Assembly (NCBI RefSeq): GCF_036784765.1
Contig: NZ_CP136651.1
Location: 124,001-188,000 of the forward strand
Source: Novosphingobium sp. ZN18A2
GTDB taxonomy: Bacteria; Pseudomonadota; Alphaproteobacteria; Sphingomonadales; Sphingomonadaceae
Direction of reading: 5' to 3'
DNA length: 64,000 bases
In this document: one piece after another, positions 9,288-17,934 of the stretch
How the letters are laid out: each line of letters opens with the position of its first letter
Position numbering within the stretch: position 1 is the first letter of the stretch
Translations under genes and position numbers: made by a program
The notes under the pieces: model-generated
What the model saw: only the letters and a program-made list of their open reading frames with translations
Database searches by the model: none
Told to the model about the DNA's origin: nothing

Positions 9288-11930
9288 ATGAACGATATGT
9301 CCCAGCATCCCGCCGCCGCGGGCGCGACCGGCACGGCGCAGCCCGAAGCCCCCCGCACCATCCACCGCAAGGACTATCGCCCGCCCGCGTGGCTGGTGCC
9401 CGACATATCGCTGGATTTCGACCTGTCACTGAAGGCGGCGAAAGTCGTCGCCACGCTTTCGGTCGAAAAGAACGGGGACGACAGCACGATCCGCCTCGAT
9501 GGAGACGACCTCTCGCTCGTCTCGCTGAAGGTTGACGGCAATCCGCACAACGACTGGCGGATGGACGGCAGCGACCTGGTGGTGGACCTGCCCGGCGACA
9601 GGCACGAACTGACCATCGAAACGCTGGTCGATCCGTCCGCCAACACCCAGCTTTCCGGGCTCTACGCATCGAACGGCCTGCTTTGCACCCAATGCGAGGC
9701 GGAAGGTTTCCGCCGCATCACCTTCTTCCCCGACCGGCCCGACGTGCTGAGCCGCTACAAGGTGCGGATGAAGGCCGACAAGGCAGCCTTCCCGGTGCTG
9801 CTGTCAAACGGCAACCCCGAAGCGGCGGGCGAAAACGCGGACGGCACGCACTGGGCCGAATGGCACGATCCCTGGCCCAAGCCGAGCTATCTGTTCGCGC
9901 TGGTCGCCGGGCAGCTCGTCGCCAACCGCGACACCTTCACGACGATGGGCGGCCGCAAGGTGAAGCTGGCGATCTGGGTGCGCGAGGGCGACGAGGGCCG
10001 CACCGGCCACGCCATGCGTTCGCTGAAGGATTCGATGAAGTGGGACGAGGATACCTACGGCCGCGAATACGATCTTGACGATTTCAACATTGTCGCGGTC
10101 AGCGATTTCAACGCCGGAGCCATGGAGAACAAGGGCCTCAACATCTTCAACACGCGCTATATCCTCGCCGATCCGGAAACCGCGACCGACGGCGATTTCG
10201 ACGCGATCGAAGGCGTTGTCGCGCACGAATATTTCCACAACTGGTCGGGCGACCGGGTGACTTGCCGTGACTGGTTCCAGCTTTCGCTGAAGGAAGGCTT
10301 CACCGTGCTGCGCGACCAGCAGTTCAGCGCCGACATGGGTTCTGCCCCGGTGAAGCGGATAGAGGACGTGCGGATTTTGCGCGCGGCCCAGTTCCCAGAG
10401 GACTCCGGCCCGCTGGCACATCCGATCCGCCCCGATTCCTATCAGGAAATCAGCAACTTCTACACCGCGACCGTCTATAACAAGGGCGCCGAGGTGATCC
10501 GCATGATGACGGTCCTTGCCGGCACCGAAGCGTTCCGCAAGGGCACCGACCTCTACTTCGAGCGCCACGACGGCGAGGCTGCGACCTGCGAGGACTTCGT
10601 CAAGGCCATCGAGGACGGCGCGGGGCTGGACCTGACCCAGTTCCGCCGCTGGTACGAACAGGCGGGCACCCCGAAGATCGAAGTCGAGATGCAGCACGAC
10701 GCGGCGTCGAAATCCGTCACGCTGACGCTGAAGCAGACCGTGCCGCCCACCCCCGGCCAGCCGGAAAAGCTGCCGATGGTGATCCCGCTGCGCGCCGCGC
10801 TGTTCGACCGGCAGACCGCGAAGCATCGCGGAGAGCAGCTGATCGTGCTCGACCGGGCGGAGCAGACGTTCGTCTTCACCGGGTTCGATACGCCGCCGGT
10901 GCTTTCGCTGAACCGCGGGTTCTCTGCCCCGGTCTCGATCGTCACGCCCACGCCCGACGACGACCTGGTGTTCCTTGCCGCGAACGACGACGATCCCTTC
11001 GCCCGCTATGAAGCGATGCAGCAACTGGTGGTCCAGCATCTCGTCGCCGCGGTGCTCGGCCAGCTGGACGATGGCGCCAAGGCGCGCGGCCGCGAAGCGA
11101 TCGGCAAGGTGTTCTCCGCCGTTCTGGCGGACAGCGCGCTTGATGACCTGATGCGCGGCGAACTGCTGATCCTGCCCGGCGAAAGCTATCTGGCCGAACA
11201 ACTGGCGGTAAATCAGCCGGGCCGGATCCGCGAGGAACGCGAGGCGCTGAAGGCGTGGCTGGGCGATACGCTGGGCGACGCGTTCCGCGCGCTGCACGAT
11301 CGCTGCACCAAGGTGCCCTACAGCCTTTCCGCAGAGGCACGCGGCGCGCGCAAGCTGAAGACGCAGGCGCTGGTCTATCTTGCCGCCGCCGATCCGGCCG
11401 GAGCCGCCACCCGCGCCAAGGCGCAATACGACGCGGCCGATAACATGACGGACCGCCAGGGCGCGTTGATGGTGCTCTGCGGGCTCGATTGTGCCGAGCG
11501 CGAGGAAGCGCTGGCCGATTTCCACCAGCGGTTCGAAGGCAATGCGCTGGTGATCGACAAGTGGTTCTCGCTCCAGGCCGGGTCGCTCCACCCCAGGGTG
11601 ATAGAGCACGTGCGCGAACTGGCGAAGAACCCCGAGTTCACCTTGACCAACCCCAACCGCGTGCGCTCGCTCTACATGGCTTTCGCGGTCAACACCGCAG
11701 GATTCCATGCCGAAAGCGGCGAGGGGTACCGGATCATCGCCGACCTGATCCTGGCGCTCGACCCGATCAACCCCAACACCGCCGCGCGCTTCGTCCCGCC
11801 ACTTGGCCGCTGGCGCAAGATGGAGCCGGGCCGCGCCGCGAAGATGCGCGCGGAGCTGGAACGGATCGTCGCCGCACCCAAGCTTTCGCGCGACACGTTC
11901 GAGCAGGTCAGCCGCAGCCTGGAAGGTTGA
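9288..11930 (+). CDS. pepN: Aminopeptidase N (M1 family)
   Basis: Cytosolic zinc aminopeptidase of about 880 residues, the usual length of proteobacterial PepN. It shows NAGAMENKGLNIFN, the substrate N-terminus recognition motif, and VVAHEYFHNWSGDRVTCRDW with HExxH plus the downstream Glu in LKEGFTVLRDQQF. The C-terminal helical domain is complete to LSRDTFEQVSRSLEG. The start is the ATG at 9288 after a weak ribosome-binding site. An ATG three codons later is also possible. pgeF follows 7 bp later. Confidence 0.96.
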   Translation: MNDMSQHPAAAGATGTAQPEAPRTIHRKDYRPPAWLVPDISLDFDLSLKAAKVVATLSVEKNGDDSTIRLDGDDLSLVSLKVDGNPHNDWRMDGSDLVVDLPGDRHELTIETLVDPSANTQLSGLYASNGLLCTQCEAEGFRRITFFPDRPDVLSRYKVRMKADKAAFPVLLSNGNPEAAGENADGTHWAEWHDPWPKPSYLFALVAGQLVANRDTFTTMGGRKVKLAIWVREGDEGRTGHAMRSLKDSMKWDEDTYGREYDLDDFNIVAVSDFNAGAMENKGLNIFNTRYILADPETATDGDFDAIEGVVAHEYFHNWSGDRVTCRDWFQLSLKEGFTVLRDQQFSADMGSAPVKRIEDVRILRAAQFPEDSGPLAHPIRPDSYQEISNFYTATVYNKGAEVIRMMTVLAGTEAFRKGTDLYFERHDGEAATCEDFVKAIEDGAGLDLTQFRRWYEQAGTPKIEVEMQHDAASKSVTLTLKQTVPPTPGQPEKLPMVIPLRAALFDRQTAKHRGEQLIVLDRAEQTFVFTGFDTPPVLSLNRGFSAPVSIVTPTPDDDLVFLAANDDDPFARYEAMQQLVVQHLVAAVLGQLDDGAKARGREAIGKVFSAVLADSALDDLMRGELLILPGESYLAEQLAVNQPGRIREEREALKAWLGDTLGDAFRALHDRCTKVPYSLSAEARGARKLKTQALVYLAAADPAGAATRAKAQYDAADNMTDRQGALMVLCGLDCAEREEALADFHQRFEGNALVIDKWFSLQAGSLHPRVIEHVRELAKNPEFTLTNPNRVRSLYMAFAVNTAGFHAESGEGYRIIADLILALDPINPNTAARFVPPLGRWRKMEPGRAAKMRAELERIVAAPKLSRDTFEQVSRSLEG

Positions 11931-11937
11931 TGCGCGG

Positions 11938-12705
11938 ATGAACGAACCGGTCGAGGTTCTCACCCACCCGTCGCTGGCGGGTGCCGCGCACGGTTTCCTG
12001 GGCAGGCGCGGCGGGGTGAGCGCGGGCATTCATGCGGGCATGAACGTCGGCTGGGGTTCGGACGACGAACGCGCGGCGATCACCGAAAACCGCGCGCGGG
12101 CCATCGCCGCCGTGCTGCCCGGCGCCGCGCTCGTCACCGTGCACCAGGTCCATTCGCCCACGTGCGTGACCGTAACCGGGCCCTGGGGCGACGATGCGCG
12201 CCCGCAGGCCGATGCGCTCGTCACCGACAGGCCGGGCCTGTTGATCGGCGTGTTGACCGCCGACTGTGCGCCGGTGCTGTTCCACGATGCGAAAGCCGGC
12301 GTGATCGGCGCGGCGCACGCGGGCTGGAAAGGCGCGATCGGCGGAGTGACGGACAGCACCATCGCGGCGATGGAGAAACTCGGCGCGACGCGCGCCGACA
12401 TCGCCGCCGTCGTCGGCCCATGCATCGCGCAGGCAAGCTATGAAGTGGACGAGGGTTTCGAGCGGCGCTTTCAAGAACACGATCCCGCAAACGAACGCTT
12501 CTTCCGGCCCGGCAAGGCCGGCCACGCATGGTTCGACCTGGAAGGCTATGTCGCCGCGCGGCTGGCGGCGGCGGGTGTGGGCAGCGTGGCGATGCTGGGC
12601 GAGGATACCTATGCCCAGCCCGACCGCTTCTTCAGCTACCGCCGCGCCACGCACCGGGGCGAGCCGGGATACGGACGCGAGATTTCGGTTATCGGGCTGG
12701 AGTAG
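11938..12705 (+). CDS. pgeF: Peptidoglycan editing factor (multicopper-oxidase-like laccase domain)
   Basis: YfiH/DUF152 family, 255 residues. It shows the VHQVHS motif, VLTADCAPVLFHD and GAAHAGWKGAIGGV with the metal-binding His and Cys residues, and GPCIAQASYEV. In E. coli the family hydrolyses the L-Ser variant of UDP-MurNAc peptides and has purine nucleoside phosphorylase-like activity in some members. It starts 7 bp after pepN and probably shares its transcript. A 73-bp repeat element follows 5 bp after the stop. Confidence 0.93.
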   Translation: MNEPVEVLTHPSLAGAAHGFLGRRGGVSAGIHAGMNVGWGSDDERAAITENRARAIAAVLPGAALVTVHQVHSPTCVTVTGPWGDDARPQADALVTDRPGLLIGVLTADCAPVLFHDAKAGVIGAAHAGWKGAIGGVTDSTIAAMEKLGATRADIAAVVGPCIAQASYEVDEGFERRFQEHDPANERFFRPGKAGHAWFDLEGYVAARLAAAGVGSVAMLGEDTYAQPDRFFSYRRATHRGEPGYGREISVIGLE

Positions 12706-12710
12706 GGCGC

Positions 12711-12783
12711 CCGCCCCGCTGCGACCAGCACCGCCTGCGGCAGCGCAAGTCTAGCTCCCCTCCCGCTTGCGGGAGGGGTTGGG
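12711..12783 (+). repeat. 73-bp intergenic repeat element, copy A
   Basis: By eye 66 of 73 positions match the reverse complement of 20391-20463. The element has an upstream arm containing ACCGCCTGCGG and ends in the palindrome CCCCTCCCGC-TT-GCGGGAGGGG (12757-12778). Both copies lie just after a stop codon. The hairpin could also act in transcript ends, but no U-run follows. Confidence 0.85.
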
Positions 12784-12803
12784 AAGCCGCTTCGCCCCCT
12801 TCG

Positions 12804-12833
12804 CCCGTCATCCCAGCGAAAGCTGGGATCGCT
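12804..12833 (+). repeat. 30-bp palindromic repeat, left end of GIY-YIG unit
   Basis: The sequence from CCCGTCATCCCAGC to GCTGGGATCGCT contains the hairpin ATCCCAGC-GAAA-GCTGGGAT. It matches the reverse complement of 13149-13178 at 29 of 30 positions. Its last base is the final base of the GIY-YIG gene's stop codon on the minus strand. Confidence 0.9.
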
Positions 12834-13123
12834 CACGGCAAGGCGAGATGTTCGAAGAGGTCGCTCCACTCCGGATTGGCATTTTCGATCAGTTCGATCT
12901 TCCATGCCCGTTTCCACGCTTTCAGCGCTTTCTCTCTGGCAATGGCGCCCTGAATGTCGGGATGCGGTTCGGCATAGACCAACCGGTCAAGGCCGTAGCG
13001 GCGGCAGAACGCGGAGCCGTTACCCGTGCGATGTTGCATGACACGAGCGGGCAAATCGGAAGTAACCCCGATATACAGAACGCCATCGCGCTTGTTGGCC
13101 ATGATGTAGACCCAGCCGCCCAC
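12833..13123 (-). CDS. GIY-YIG nuclease-domain protein framed by palindromic repeats
   Basis: A 96-residue single-domain protein of the UPF0213/YhbQ-like group. WVYIMANKRDGVLYIGVTSDL carries the GIY-YIG strands (VYI and YIG), followed by the catalytic-type Arg in ARVMQHR and the Glu in AIAREKALKAWKR. The start is taken at GTG 13123. The open frame continues 26 codons upstream to an ATG, but those codons are the translated repeat (SSQRKLGS). A 30-bp inverted repeat lies on each side and the stop codon overlaps the left one. This looks like a compact repeat-associated unit. The GTG start has no clear ribosome-binding site. Confidence 0.82.
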   Translation of the reverse strand: MGGWVYIMANKRDGVLYIGVTSDLPARVMQHRTGNGSAFCRRYGLDRLVYAEPHPDIQGAIAREKALKAWKRAWKIELIENANPEWSDLFEHLALP

Positions 13124-13148
13124 AGCAACTGGCCAGCACGGAGCCGAC

Positions 13149-13178
13149 AGCGATCCCAGCTTCCGCTGGGATGACGGG
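13149..13178 (-). repeat. 30-bp palindromic repeat, right end of GIY-YIG unit
   Basis: Inverted copy of 12804-12833 with one difference (GGAAGC for GAAAGC). It lies 25 bp upstream of the GIY-YIG start. TGCGGGAGGGG follows directly at 13179-13189 and also occurs at 12768-12778 inside the left-hand repeat element. Confidence 0.9.
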
Positions 13179-13336
13179 TGCGGGAGGGGAAACGTCGGCA
13201 AAATCGGCGTTTCTGACGAGCCGCTTTCAGGGGGAAATTGCGCTTAGCTGGCATTTCGGCTTTCGGGGCGCTCGGGCGACGCGCTAAATAGCTGGAATGT
13301 TCGGGGAAGCGGACATTTTCGTTTTAAAATGGCGAC

Positions 13337-13585
13337 CTACACGAGCCGCGTATCCCGGTGGCATTTGCTGCAGGTCTTAGCTGGCCACGGCACCGCCCAT
13401 ATGCCACGCGTAAATAGGGATGTTCCACAGTTGGGACATCGAAAAACCAGTAGAGAGGCCGCGCCATGGCCCAACCAAATTGCTCCAGCAAGCGGATAAC
13501 CCATCGCTGCTGACCAAACGGGAAAGGTCACGAAGACCAACAGGGTCCAAAGAAGGAACCAGCGGGCCTTATTGTAAATCGACAT
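13337..13585 (-). CDS. Small membrane protein with a C-terminal zinc ribbon
   Basis: An 82-residue protein. Two hydrophobic segments (FLLWTLLVFVTFPVW and LAGAIWLGHGAASLLVF) are followed by a probable zinc ribbon, CPNCG then CSKCH 24 residues later. The function is unknown. The ATG at 13585 is chosen. A GTG six codons upstream is also open. Codons ending in A or T are more frequent here than in neighbouring genes, and the surrounding intergenic DNA is less GC-rich, so recent acquisition is possible. Confidence 0.65.
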   Translation of the reverse strand: MSIYNKARWFLLWTLLVFVTFPVWSAAMGYPLAGAIWLGHGAASLLVFRCPNCGTSLFTRGIWAVPWPAKTCSKCHRDTRLV

Positions 13586-13736
13586 GTCGCTTGTGTGCCT
13601 CACTGGATGCCCGCGATCAACGAACTAGGGCAATCGCATGAACGTCTGCAATGTCGGCGTCTCCGGAAAGTCCGGTTTCCGCGGAAAATCCCCGAAAGCG
13701 GCCAAAAGTCTTAAGGATGGAATTTGTCCACGCCGC

Positions 13737-14351
13737 CTAGACCAGTCCCCGCGCCGATAAATCCGCGCACAATGTCTCCGCGTCGGTAAAGTGGTGGACA
13801 TGCCAGCCGCAGGCGGCGGCACTGGCGATGTTCGCGGCGTTATCGTCTATGAACAGCATTTCGCCCGGTTCATGCCCGAAGCGCCGCGCAGCCAGCGCGA
13901 AAATCGCCGGATCGGGCTTGGCGAGCTTTTCCTCGCCCGAAACGACGATGTCGCGGAAGCGGTCGAAGATCGGCTGCGTGGGGCGAAAGCGCGCCCACAG
14001 CGCGTCTCCGAAATTGGTGATCGCATAAAGCGGCACGCCGCGCGCGAAAAGCTGTTCCACCAGTTCGAAGCTGCCGGGCACCGGGCCGGGCACGGTTTCG
14101 TTGAAGCGTTCCGCCCAGGCGCGCACCAGATGGGCGTGGCCGGGGAATTCGGCGCTGCGCTGCGCAACCATCTCGCCTATGTCGCGGCCCCGGTCGTGCT
14201 GAAAGTGCCATTCCTCGGTGATGACGTTGGCCATCACCCAGTCCAGCTCGGCCCGGTCGGGCACCAGTTTGGAAAAGAGCGCGCGCATGTCCCACCGGAC
14301 CAGCACGCGCCCCACATCGAACACCACGATTCGGGGCAGACCGTCAGGCAT
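13737..14351 (-). CDS. HAD-family hydrolase (HAD-IA, haloacid dehalogenase-like)
   Basis: A 204-residue phosphatase-like protein. Motif I is VVFDVGRVLVRWD (nucleophile Asp, with Gly at the second acidic position, as in many FDxGxVL members). Motif II is in YAITNFGDAL, and motifs III and IV are EEKLAKPDPAIF and LFIDDNAANI. The substrate is unknown. The ATG at 14351 lies only 3 bp after the T-run of a strong terminator hairpin. An in-frame GTG at 14384 would start inside it, so how the gene is transcribed is unclear. Confidence 0.85.
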   Translation of the reverse strand: MPDGLPRIVVFDVGRVLVRWDMRALFSKLVPDRAELDWVMANVITEEWHFQHDRGRDIGEMVAQRSAEFPGHAHLVRAWAERFNETVPGPVPGSFELVEQLFARGVPLYAITNFGDALWARFRPTQPIFDRFRDIVVSGEEKLAKPDPAIFALAARRFGHEPGEMLFIDDNAANIASAAACGWHVHHFTDAETLCADLSARGLV

Positions 14352-14353
14352 GG

Positions 14354-14378
14354 AAAAAGCCCCCGCGAAAACGGGGGC
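14354..14378 (-). terminator. Intrinsic terminator (second) downstream of rpmJ
   Basis: On the minus strand GCCCCCG-TTTTCG-CGGGGGC is followed by TTTTT. It is a strong rho-independent structure, placed directly before the HAD start codon. Confidence 0.85.
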
Positions 14379-14407
14379 CTCCACAGACCGTCAGGCGGCC
14401 AAGAGGC

Positions 14408-14432
14408 TGAAAGCCCCCGCCGATGCGGGGGC
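14408..14432 (-). terminator. Intrinsic terminator (first) downstream of rpmJ
   Basis: On the minus strand GCCCCCGC-ATCG-GCGGGGGC is followed by TTTCAG, starting 7 bp after the rpmJ stop. It is the first of two tandem hairpins. Confidence 0.8.
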
Positions 14433-14438
14433 GGGCCA

Positions 14439-14564
14439 TCAGCCCTGGCGCGCCTTGAAGCGGCGGTTCGTCTTGTTGATCACATAGGTCCGGCCACGAC
14501 GGCGGATAACGCGGTTGTCGCGGTGGCGGCCCTTGAGCGACTTGAGGCTGTTGCGAATCTTCAT
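14439..14564 (-). CDS. rpmJ: 50S ribosomal protein bL36
   Basis: A 41-residue basic ribosomal protein, beginning [11 protein letters not shown] and ending NRRFKARQG. It is of the form that lacks the zinc-binding cysteines: none of the canonical Cys residues is present (the YkgO-like, C-minus form). It includes [15 protein letters not shown]. It is a stand-alone gene with two tandem terminators behind it. Confidence 0.95.
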   Translation of the reverse strand: MKIRNSLKSLKGRHRDNRVIRRRGRTYVINKTNRRFKARQG

Positions 14565-14720
14565 CTCGAATCCATCCTGCCCGAAACGACCGGGCGCAAA
14601 AACAAGGCTGCGCCGTTAAGGGTGCTGCCAGGGAAAGTCAACCGAAAGCCCCCGGCCTCTGCCACCGGACTGCCGGTCCACGCGGCCGGTTGGCATGATC
14701 CGGCGTATGCGGCGAACGTG

Positions 14721-15725
14721 TCAGGCTTCCGCGCGGATATCGGTCAGCCTGCGTTCCCATTGCAAGGCGTGGGCCACGATCGTGTCGAGATCGGCATATT
14801 GCGGCTGCCACGGCAGCGTCGCCCTGATGCGGCTGTTGTCGGAGACGAGCGAATCGGGGTCGCCCGCGCGGCGCGGTTCCATCCGGCGCTCGATCGCGGC
14901 GTTCGTCACTCGGTCGACCGCGTCGAGCACTTCCAGCACGGAGAACCCGCGACCATAGCCGCAGTTCATGGTCAGCGACCGGGCGGGCTGCGCAATCAGT
15001 GCTTCCAGCGCAAGCACGTGCGCGTTCGCAAGGTCCGATACGTGGATATAGTCGCGCACCCCGGTGCCGTCGGGCGTGTCGTAATCGGTGCCGAACACGC
15101 TGACATGGCTCCGCTTGCCCAGCGCGGCTTCCACCGCAACCTTGATGAGGTGCGTGGCCCCGGCGGTCGATTGCCCGGTGCGCGCCTGCGGGTCCGCCCC
15201 CGCCACGTTGAAATAACGCAGCGCGCAAAAGTTGAGCGGGTGCGCCTTCGCCGTGTCGCCCAGCATGATCTCGGTCATCAGCTTGGACATGCCATAGGGG
15301 TTGATCGGCTGCTTCGGGCTGTCCTCTGTCACCGGCGATACTTCGGGGATGCCGTATGTCGCCGCGGTAGAGCTGAAGATGAAGTGCGGCACGCCCGCCT
15401 CCACCGCCGCGGCAATCAGCGCGCGGCTCTTCGCGGTGTTGTTGTGATAGTATTTCAGCGGGTTCTCTACCGATTCGGGCACGATGATCGACCCGGCGAA
15501 GTGCATCACCGCGCGCGTGCCCTGTTCGGCGAAGATCCGCGCAAGCAGCGCGCCATCCTCTATATCGCCTTCATAGAACGGCACGCCTTCGGGAACGGCA
15601 AAGCGAAAGCCCGTGGTCAGGTTGTCAATCACCGCGACAGGCCAGCCCGCGTCCTTCAACGCAAGCACCGCGTGGCTGCCGATATAGCCGGCGCCGCCGG
15701 TAACGAGGACGGGGACCGTGGTCAT
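14721..15725 (-). CDS. galE: UDP-glucose 4-epimerase
   Basis: Extended SDR that interconverts UDP-glucose and UDP-galactose for envelope polysaccharides. The 334 residues show the NAD loop GGAGYIGSH (residues 10-18), DNLTTG, the FSSTAATYG serine block and the catalytic NPYGMSKLMTE (Tyr-x3-Lys). ALRYFNVAGAD and DGTGVRDYIHVSDLA complete the signature. The ATG at 15725 follows an upstream divergent region shared with the DUF4136 gene. Confidence 0.95.
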   Translation of the reverse strand: MTTVPVLVTGGAGYIGSHAVLALKDAGWPVAVIDNLTTGFRFAVPEGVPFYEGDIEDGALLARIFAEQGTRAVMHFAGSIIVPESVENPLKYYHNNTAKSRALIAAAVEAGVPHFIFSSTAATYGIPEVSPVTEDSPKQPINPYGMSKLMTEIMLGDTAKAHPLNFCALRYFNVAGADPQARTGQSTAGATHLIKVAVEAALGKRSHVSVFGTDYDTPDGTGVRDYIHVSDLANAHVLALEALIAQPARSLTMNCGYGRGFSVLEVLDAVDRVTNAAIERRMEPRRAGDPDSLVSDNSRIRATLPWQPQYADLDTIVAHALQWERRLTDIRAEA

Positions 15726-15845
15726 GGAAAAGACATGCTCCCTGAATCGGACCGCTGCGGCGCAACGGCAAATTTCATAAGACCTTGCGCACCCGTTCAT
15801 CGGGCGGCAACAGGCGCGGGCCTAGCGCGAAAGGCTGTAAACGTC

Positions 15846-16457
15846 ATGAGTTTCGATCCGATGAACCGAGCATTCCTTTTGCCGCTGGCCCTACTGGCCG
15901 CCGCGCCGCTTCCGGCGCAGGCAAGAAGCGACGTCACGGTGGCCAGCTTCCGCGCCGCCGACGCCGAAGGCGTGCTGGGCCACGGCGGCATCGTCGCCTC
16001 GTCCGATCCGGCGGACAGCGGGCTGGAAAGCCGGCTGCCGGTCTATGAACACGCGGTGATGGATGCGCTGGGCCGCATCGGATACCAGGTGGGCGCGGAA
16101 GAAACCGGACGCGGACAGGTTGCAGAGATTACGGTCAGCCATCACGAAGTCCGCCCGCCGGAGCCGCCGCACAAGCCGGTGAGCGGCGCGATGAGCACGA
16201 TGTTCTCCAATCGCGGATCGGGCGTGGGCCTTGCGCTCAACATAGACCTCAGCAAGCCGAAGGGCGCGCTGGTGGCGACGAAACTGGAAGTGCGCATCCG
16301 CGACCGCGCCAGCGGAAAGGTGCTGTGGGAAGGCCGCGCCGAAACGGCGACGACCGAAAAGGACGGAGACCTCGACCACGGCAAGATCGCCGACCGGCTG
16401 GTAACCGCGCTGTTCAAAGGCTTTCCCGAAGCCGCGCAGGTGGTGACGCAGGACTGA
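15846..16457 (+). CDS. Exported DUF4136-like protein
   Basis: A 203-residue protein with a signal peptide ([20 protein letters not shown], cleavage probably after AQA). The mature part contains the [20 protein letters not shown] block and ends with [13 protein letters not shown], as in DUF4136-type envelope proteins. The function is unknown. ATG 15846 has AAAGG upstream. The ATG at 15861 would give a more standard signal peptide and cannot be excluded. It is divergent from galE. Confidence 0.75.
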   Translation: MSFDPMNRAFLLPLALLAAAPLPAQARSDVTVASFRAADAEGVLGHGGIVASSDPADSGLESRLPVYEHAVMDALGRIGYQVGAEETGRGQVAEITVSHHEVRPPEPPHKPVSGAMSTMFSNRGSGVGLALNIDLSKPKGALVATKLEVRIRDRASGKVLWEGRAETATTEKDGDLDHGKIADRLVTALFKGFPEAAQVVTQD

Positions 16458-16509
16458 TGGCCGGCGCGCGGGGTTTCGCTTCGCCGCGCGGGCGCCTATC
16501 TCCACTTGC

Positions 16510-17658
16510 ATGACAGCAGACAGCACCCCCATCCGCATCGATACCGCATTCGATTCCGGCAATATCGAAGTCCTTTCCATAGACGGCGCCAGTGCACGCC
16601 TTGCGATCCGCAAGGACAACGGGTCCGATTTCGCGCAATGGTTCCATTTCCGCGTAACCGGCGCGGCCGGGCGCGCGCTGGACCTGAAGATCACCGGGCT
16701 GGGCCATTCCGCCTATCCGGAAGGCTGGCCGGGCTATCGCGCGTGCTTTTCCGAAGACCGCGACTACTGGGGCCGCGCCGCCACCACGTGGGACAAGGAT
16801 GCCGACGGCGGAACGCTGACCATCCGCCACACGCCCGAAAGCGGCGTTGCCTGGTTTGCCTATTTCGCGCCCTATTCGATGGAGCGGCACCACGATCTGA
16901 TTGCCGAAACCGCTGCGTGCGAAGGCGTGGAATACCGGTGCCTGGGCACCACGCTTGACGGGCAGCCGATCGATTGCCTGGAAATGGGCGAAGGCAAGAC
17001 GCAGGTCTGGCTCTATGCGCGCCAGCATCCGGGCGAAACGATGGCCGAATGGTGGATGGAAGGCGCGCTGGAAATGCTGACCGACCCGGCCGATCCCCAC
17101 GCGCGCAGCCTGCGCGCGAAGTGCCGGTTCCACATCGTGCCCAACATGAACCCGGACGGATCGCGGCGCGGGCACTTGCGCACCAATGCCATCGGCGTGA
17201 ACCTGAACCGCGAATGGGACACGCCCACCGCCGCCAAATCGCCCGAAGTGCTGTGCGTGCGCGACGCGATGGATGCCACCGGCGTCGATTTCGCGATGGA
17301 CGTGCATGGCGACGAAGCGATCCCCGCGGTGTTCCTGGCCGGGTTCGACGGCATCCCTTCGCTGACCGAGGCACAGGGCGCGGCCTATACCCGCTATCGC
17401 AAGATACTCGAGCGGCGCACGCCCGACTTCCAGACGAAGCGCGGCTATCCCATCGCGCGGCCGGGCAAGGCCAACCTCTCCATGTCGACCAACCAGGTGG
17501 CCGAACGCTTCGGATGCCTGGCGATGACGCTGGAAATGCCGTTCAAGGACAACGACGACCTGCCCGATCCCGCGCAGGGATGGAGCCCGGAACGCTGCCG
17601 CCTTCTGGCACGCGAATGCCTGGCGTCGCTTAACGAGTTGCTGTCGGACGAAGCATAG
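16510..17658 (+). CDS. M14-family zinc carboxypeptidase, cytosolic type
   Basis: A 382-residue protein with no signal peptide. An N-terminal beta-rich domain (about 1-120) precedes the peptidase domain, as in AGBL/Nna1-like enzymes. Zinc ligands are visible in [14 protein letters not shown] (HxxE) and [11 protein letters not shown] (His). [13 protein letters not shown] and VNLNREWD are substrate-binding blocks, and the catalytic Glu is likely in [10 protein letters not shown]. Its natural substrate in bacteria is not known. Confidence 0.88.
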   Translation: MTADSTPIRIDTAFDSGNIEVLSIDGASARLAIRKDNGSDFAQWFHFRVTGAAGRALDLKITGLGHSAYPEGWPGYRACFSEDRDYWGRAATTWDKDADGGTLTIRHTPESGVAWFAYFAPYSMERHHDLIAETAACEGVEYRCLGTTLDGQPIDCLEMGEGKTQVWLYARQHPGETMAEWWMEGALEMLTDPADPHARSLRAKCRFHIVPNMNPDGSRRGHLRTNAIGVNLNREWDTPTAAKSPEVLCVRDAMDATGVDFAMDVHGDEAIPAVFLAGFDGIPSLTEAQGAAYTRYRKILERRTPDFQTKRGYPIARPGKANLSMSTNQVAERFGCLAMTLEMPFKDNDDLPDPAQGWSPERCRLLARECLASLNELLSDEA

Positions 17659-17744
17659 CGCCCCGCGCCGGGCGGAGCGGAATTTGCCGCGCGCTGCCCG
17701 GCGTCTTTACGATCCGTTAACCGGAACGGGCGCATTGCTGGCAC

Positions 17745-17876
17745 ATGAGCCACGCGATCGCCCTGCTGCACCTGCCGGACCTTCCCGAAGGAAGCGTCGA
17801 AGGCGTGCTGCGCGCCGCCGTTATCGGCTTCTGCGCGCTGGCACTGGCGTTCGCCGGGCATTCCCTGCCCTTCTGA
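17745..17876 (+). CDS. Possible small membrane protein
   Basis: An ATG-initiated frame of 43 residues ending in a single hydrophobic helix (VLRAAVIGFCALALAFAG) followed by HSLPF. It lies alone between the M14 peptidase and the ArsC-like gene. No ribosome-binding site is evident, so it may not be translated. Confidence 0.35.
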   Translation: MSHAIALLHLPDLPEGSVEGVLRAAVIGFCALALAFAGHSLPF

Positions 17877-17934
17877 TCGCGCCATTGCGGCCCCGATGCC
17901 GCGGCGCGCGGGAAGCGGGCCTTAGGGTCAGAGC

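Noticed and set aside
9804..12029. A 741-codon open frame antisense to pepN
   Set aside because: It is low-complexity Arg/His/Gly-rich sequence typical of the reverse frame of GC-rich genes, and pepN is clearly coding.
12753..12785. Repeat hairpin read as the terminator of pgeF
   Set aside because: The stem is strong but no U-run follows in either direction, and the same sequence occurs elsewhere as a dispersed repeat.
13124..13201. Longer GIY-YIG start at 13201
   Set aside because: The added 26 residues (including SSQRKLGS) are a translation of the 30-bp repeat and its flank, not of the nuclease domain.
13791..16457. An 888-codon open frame on the plus strand
   Set aside because: Most of it is antisense to the HAD, rpmJ and galE genes. 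Only the last 203 codons (DUF4136-like) have a signal peptide and family features.
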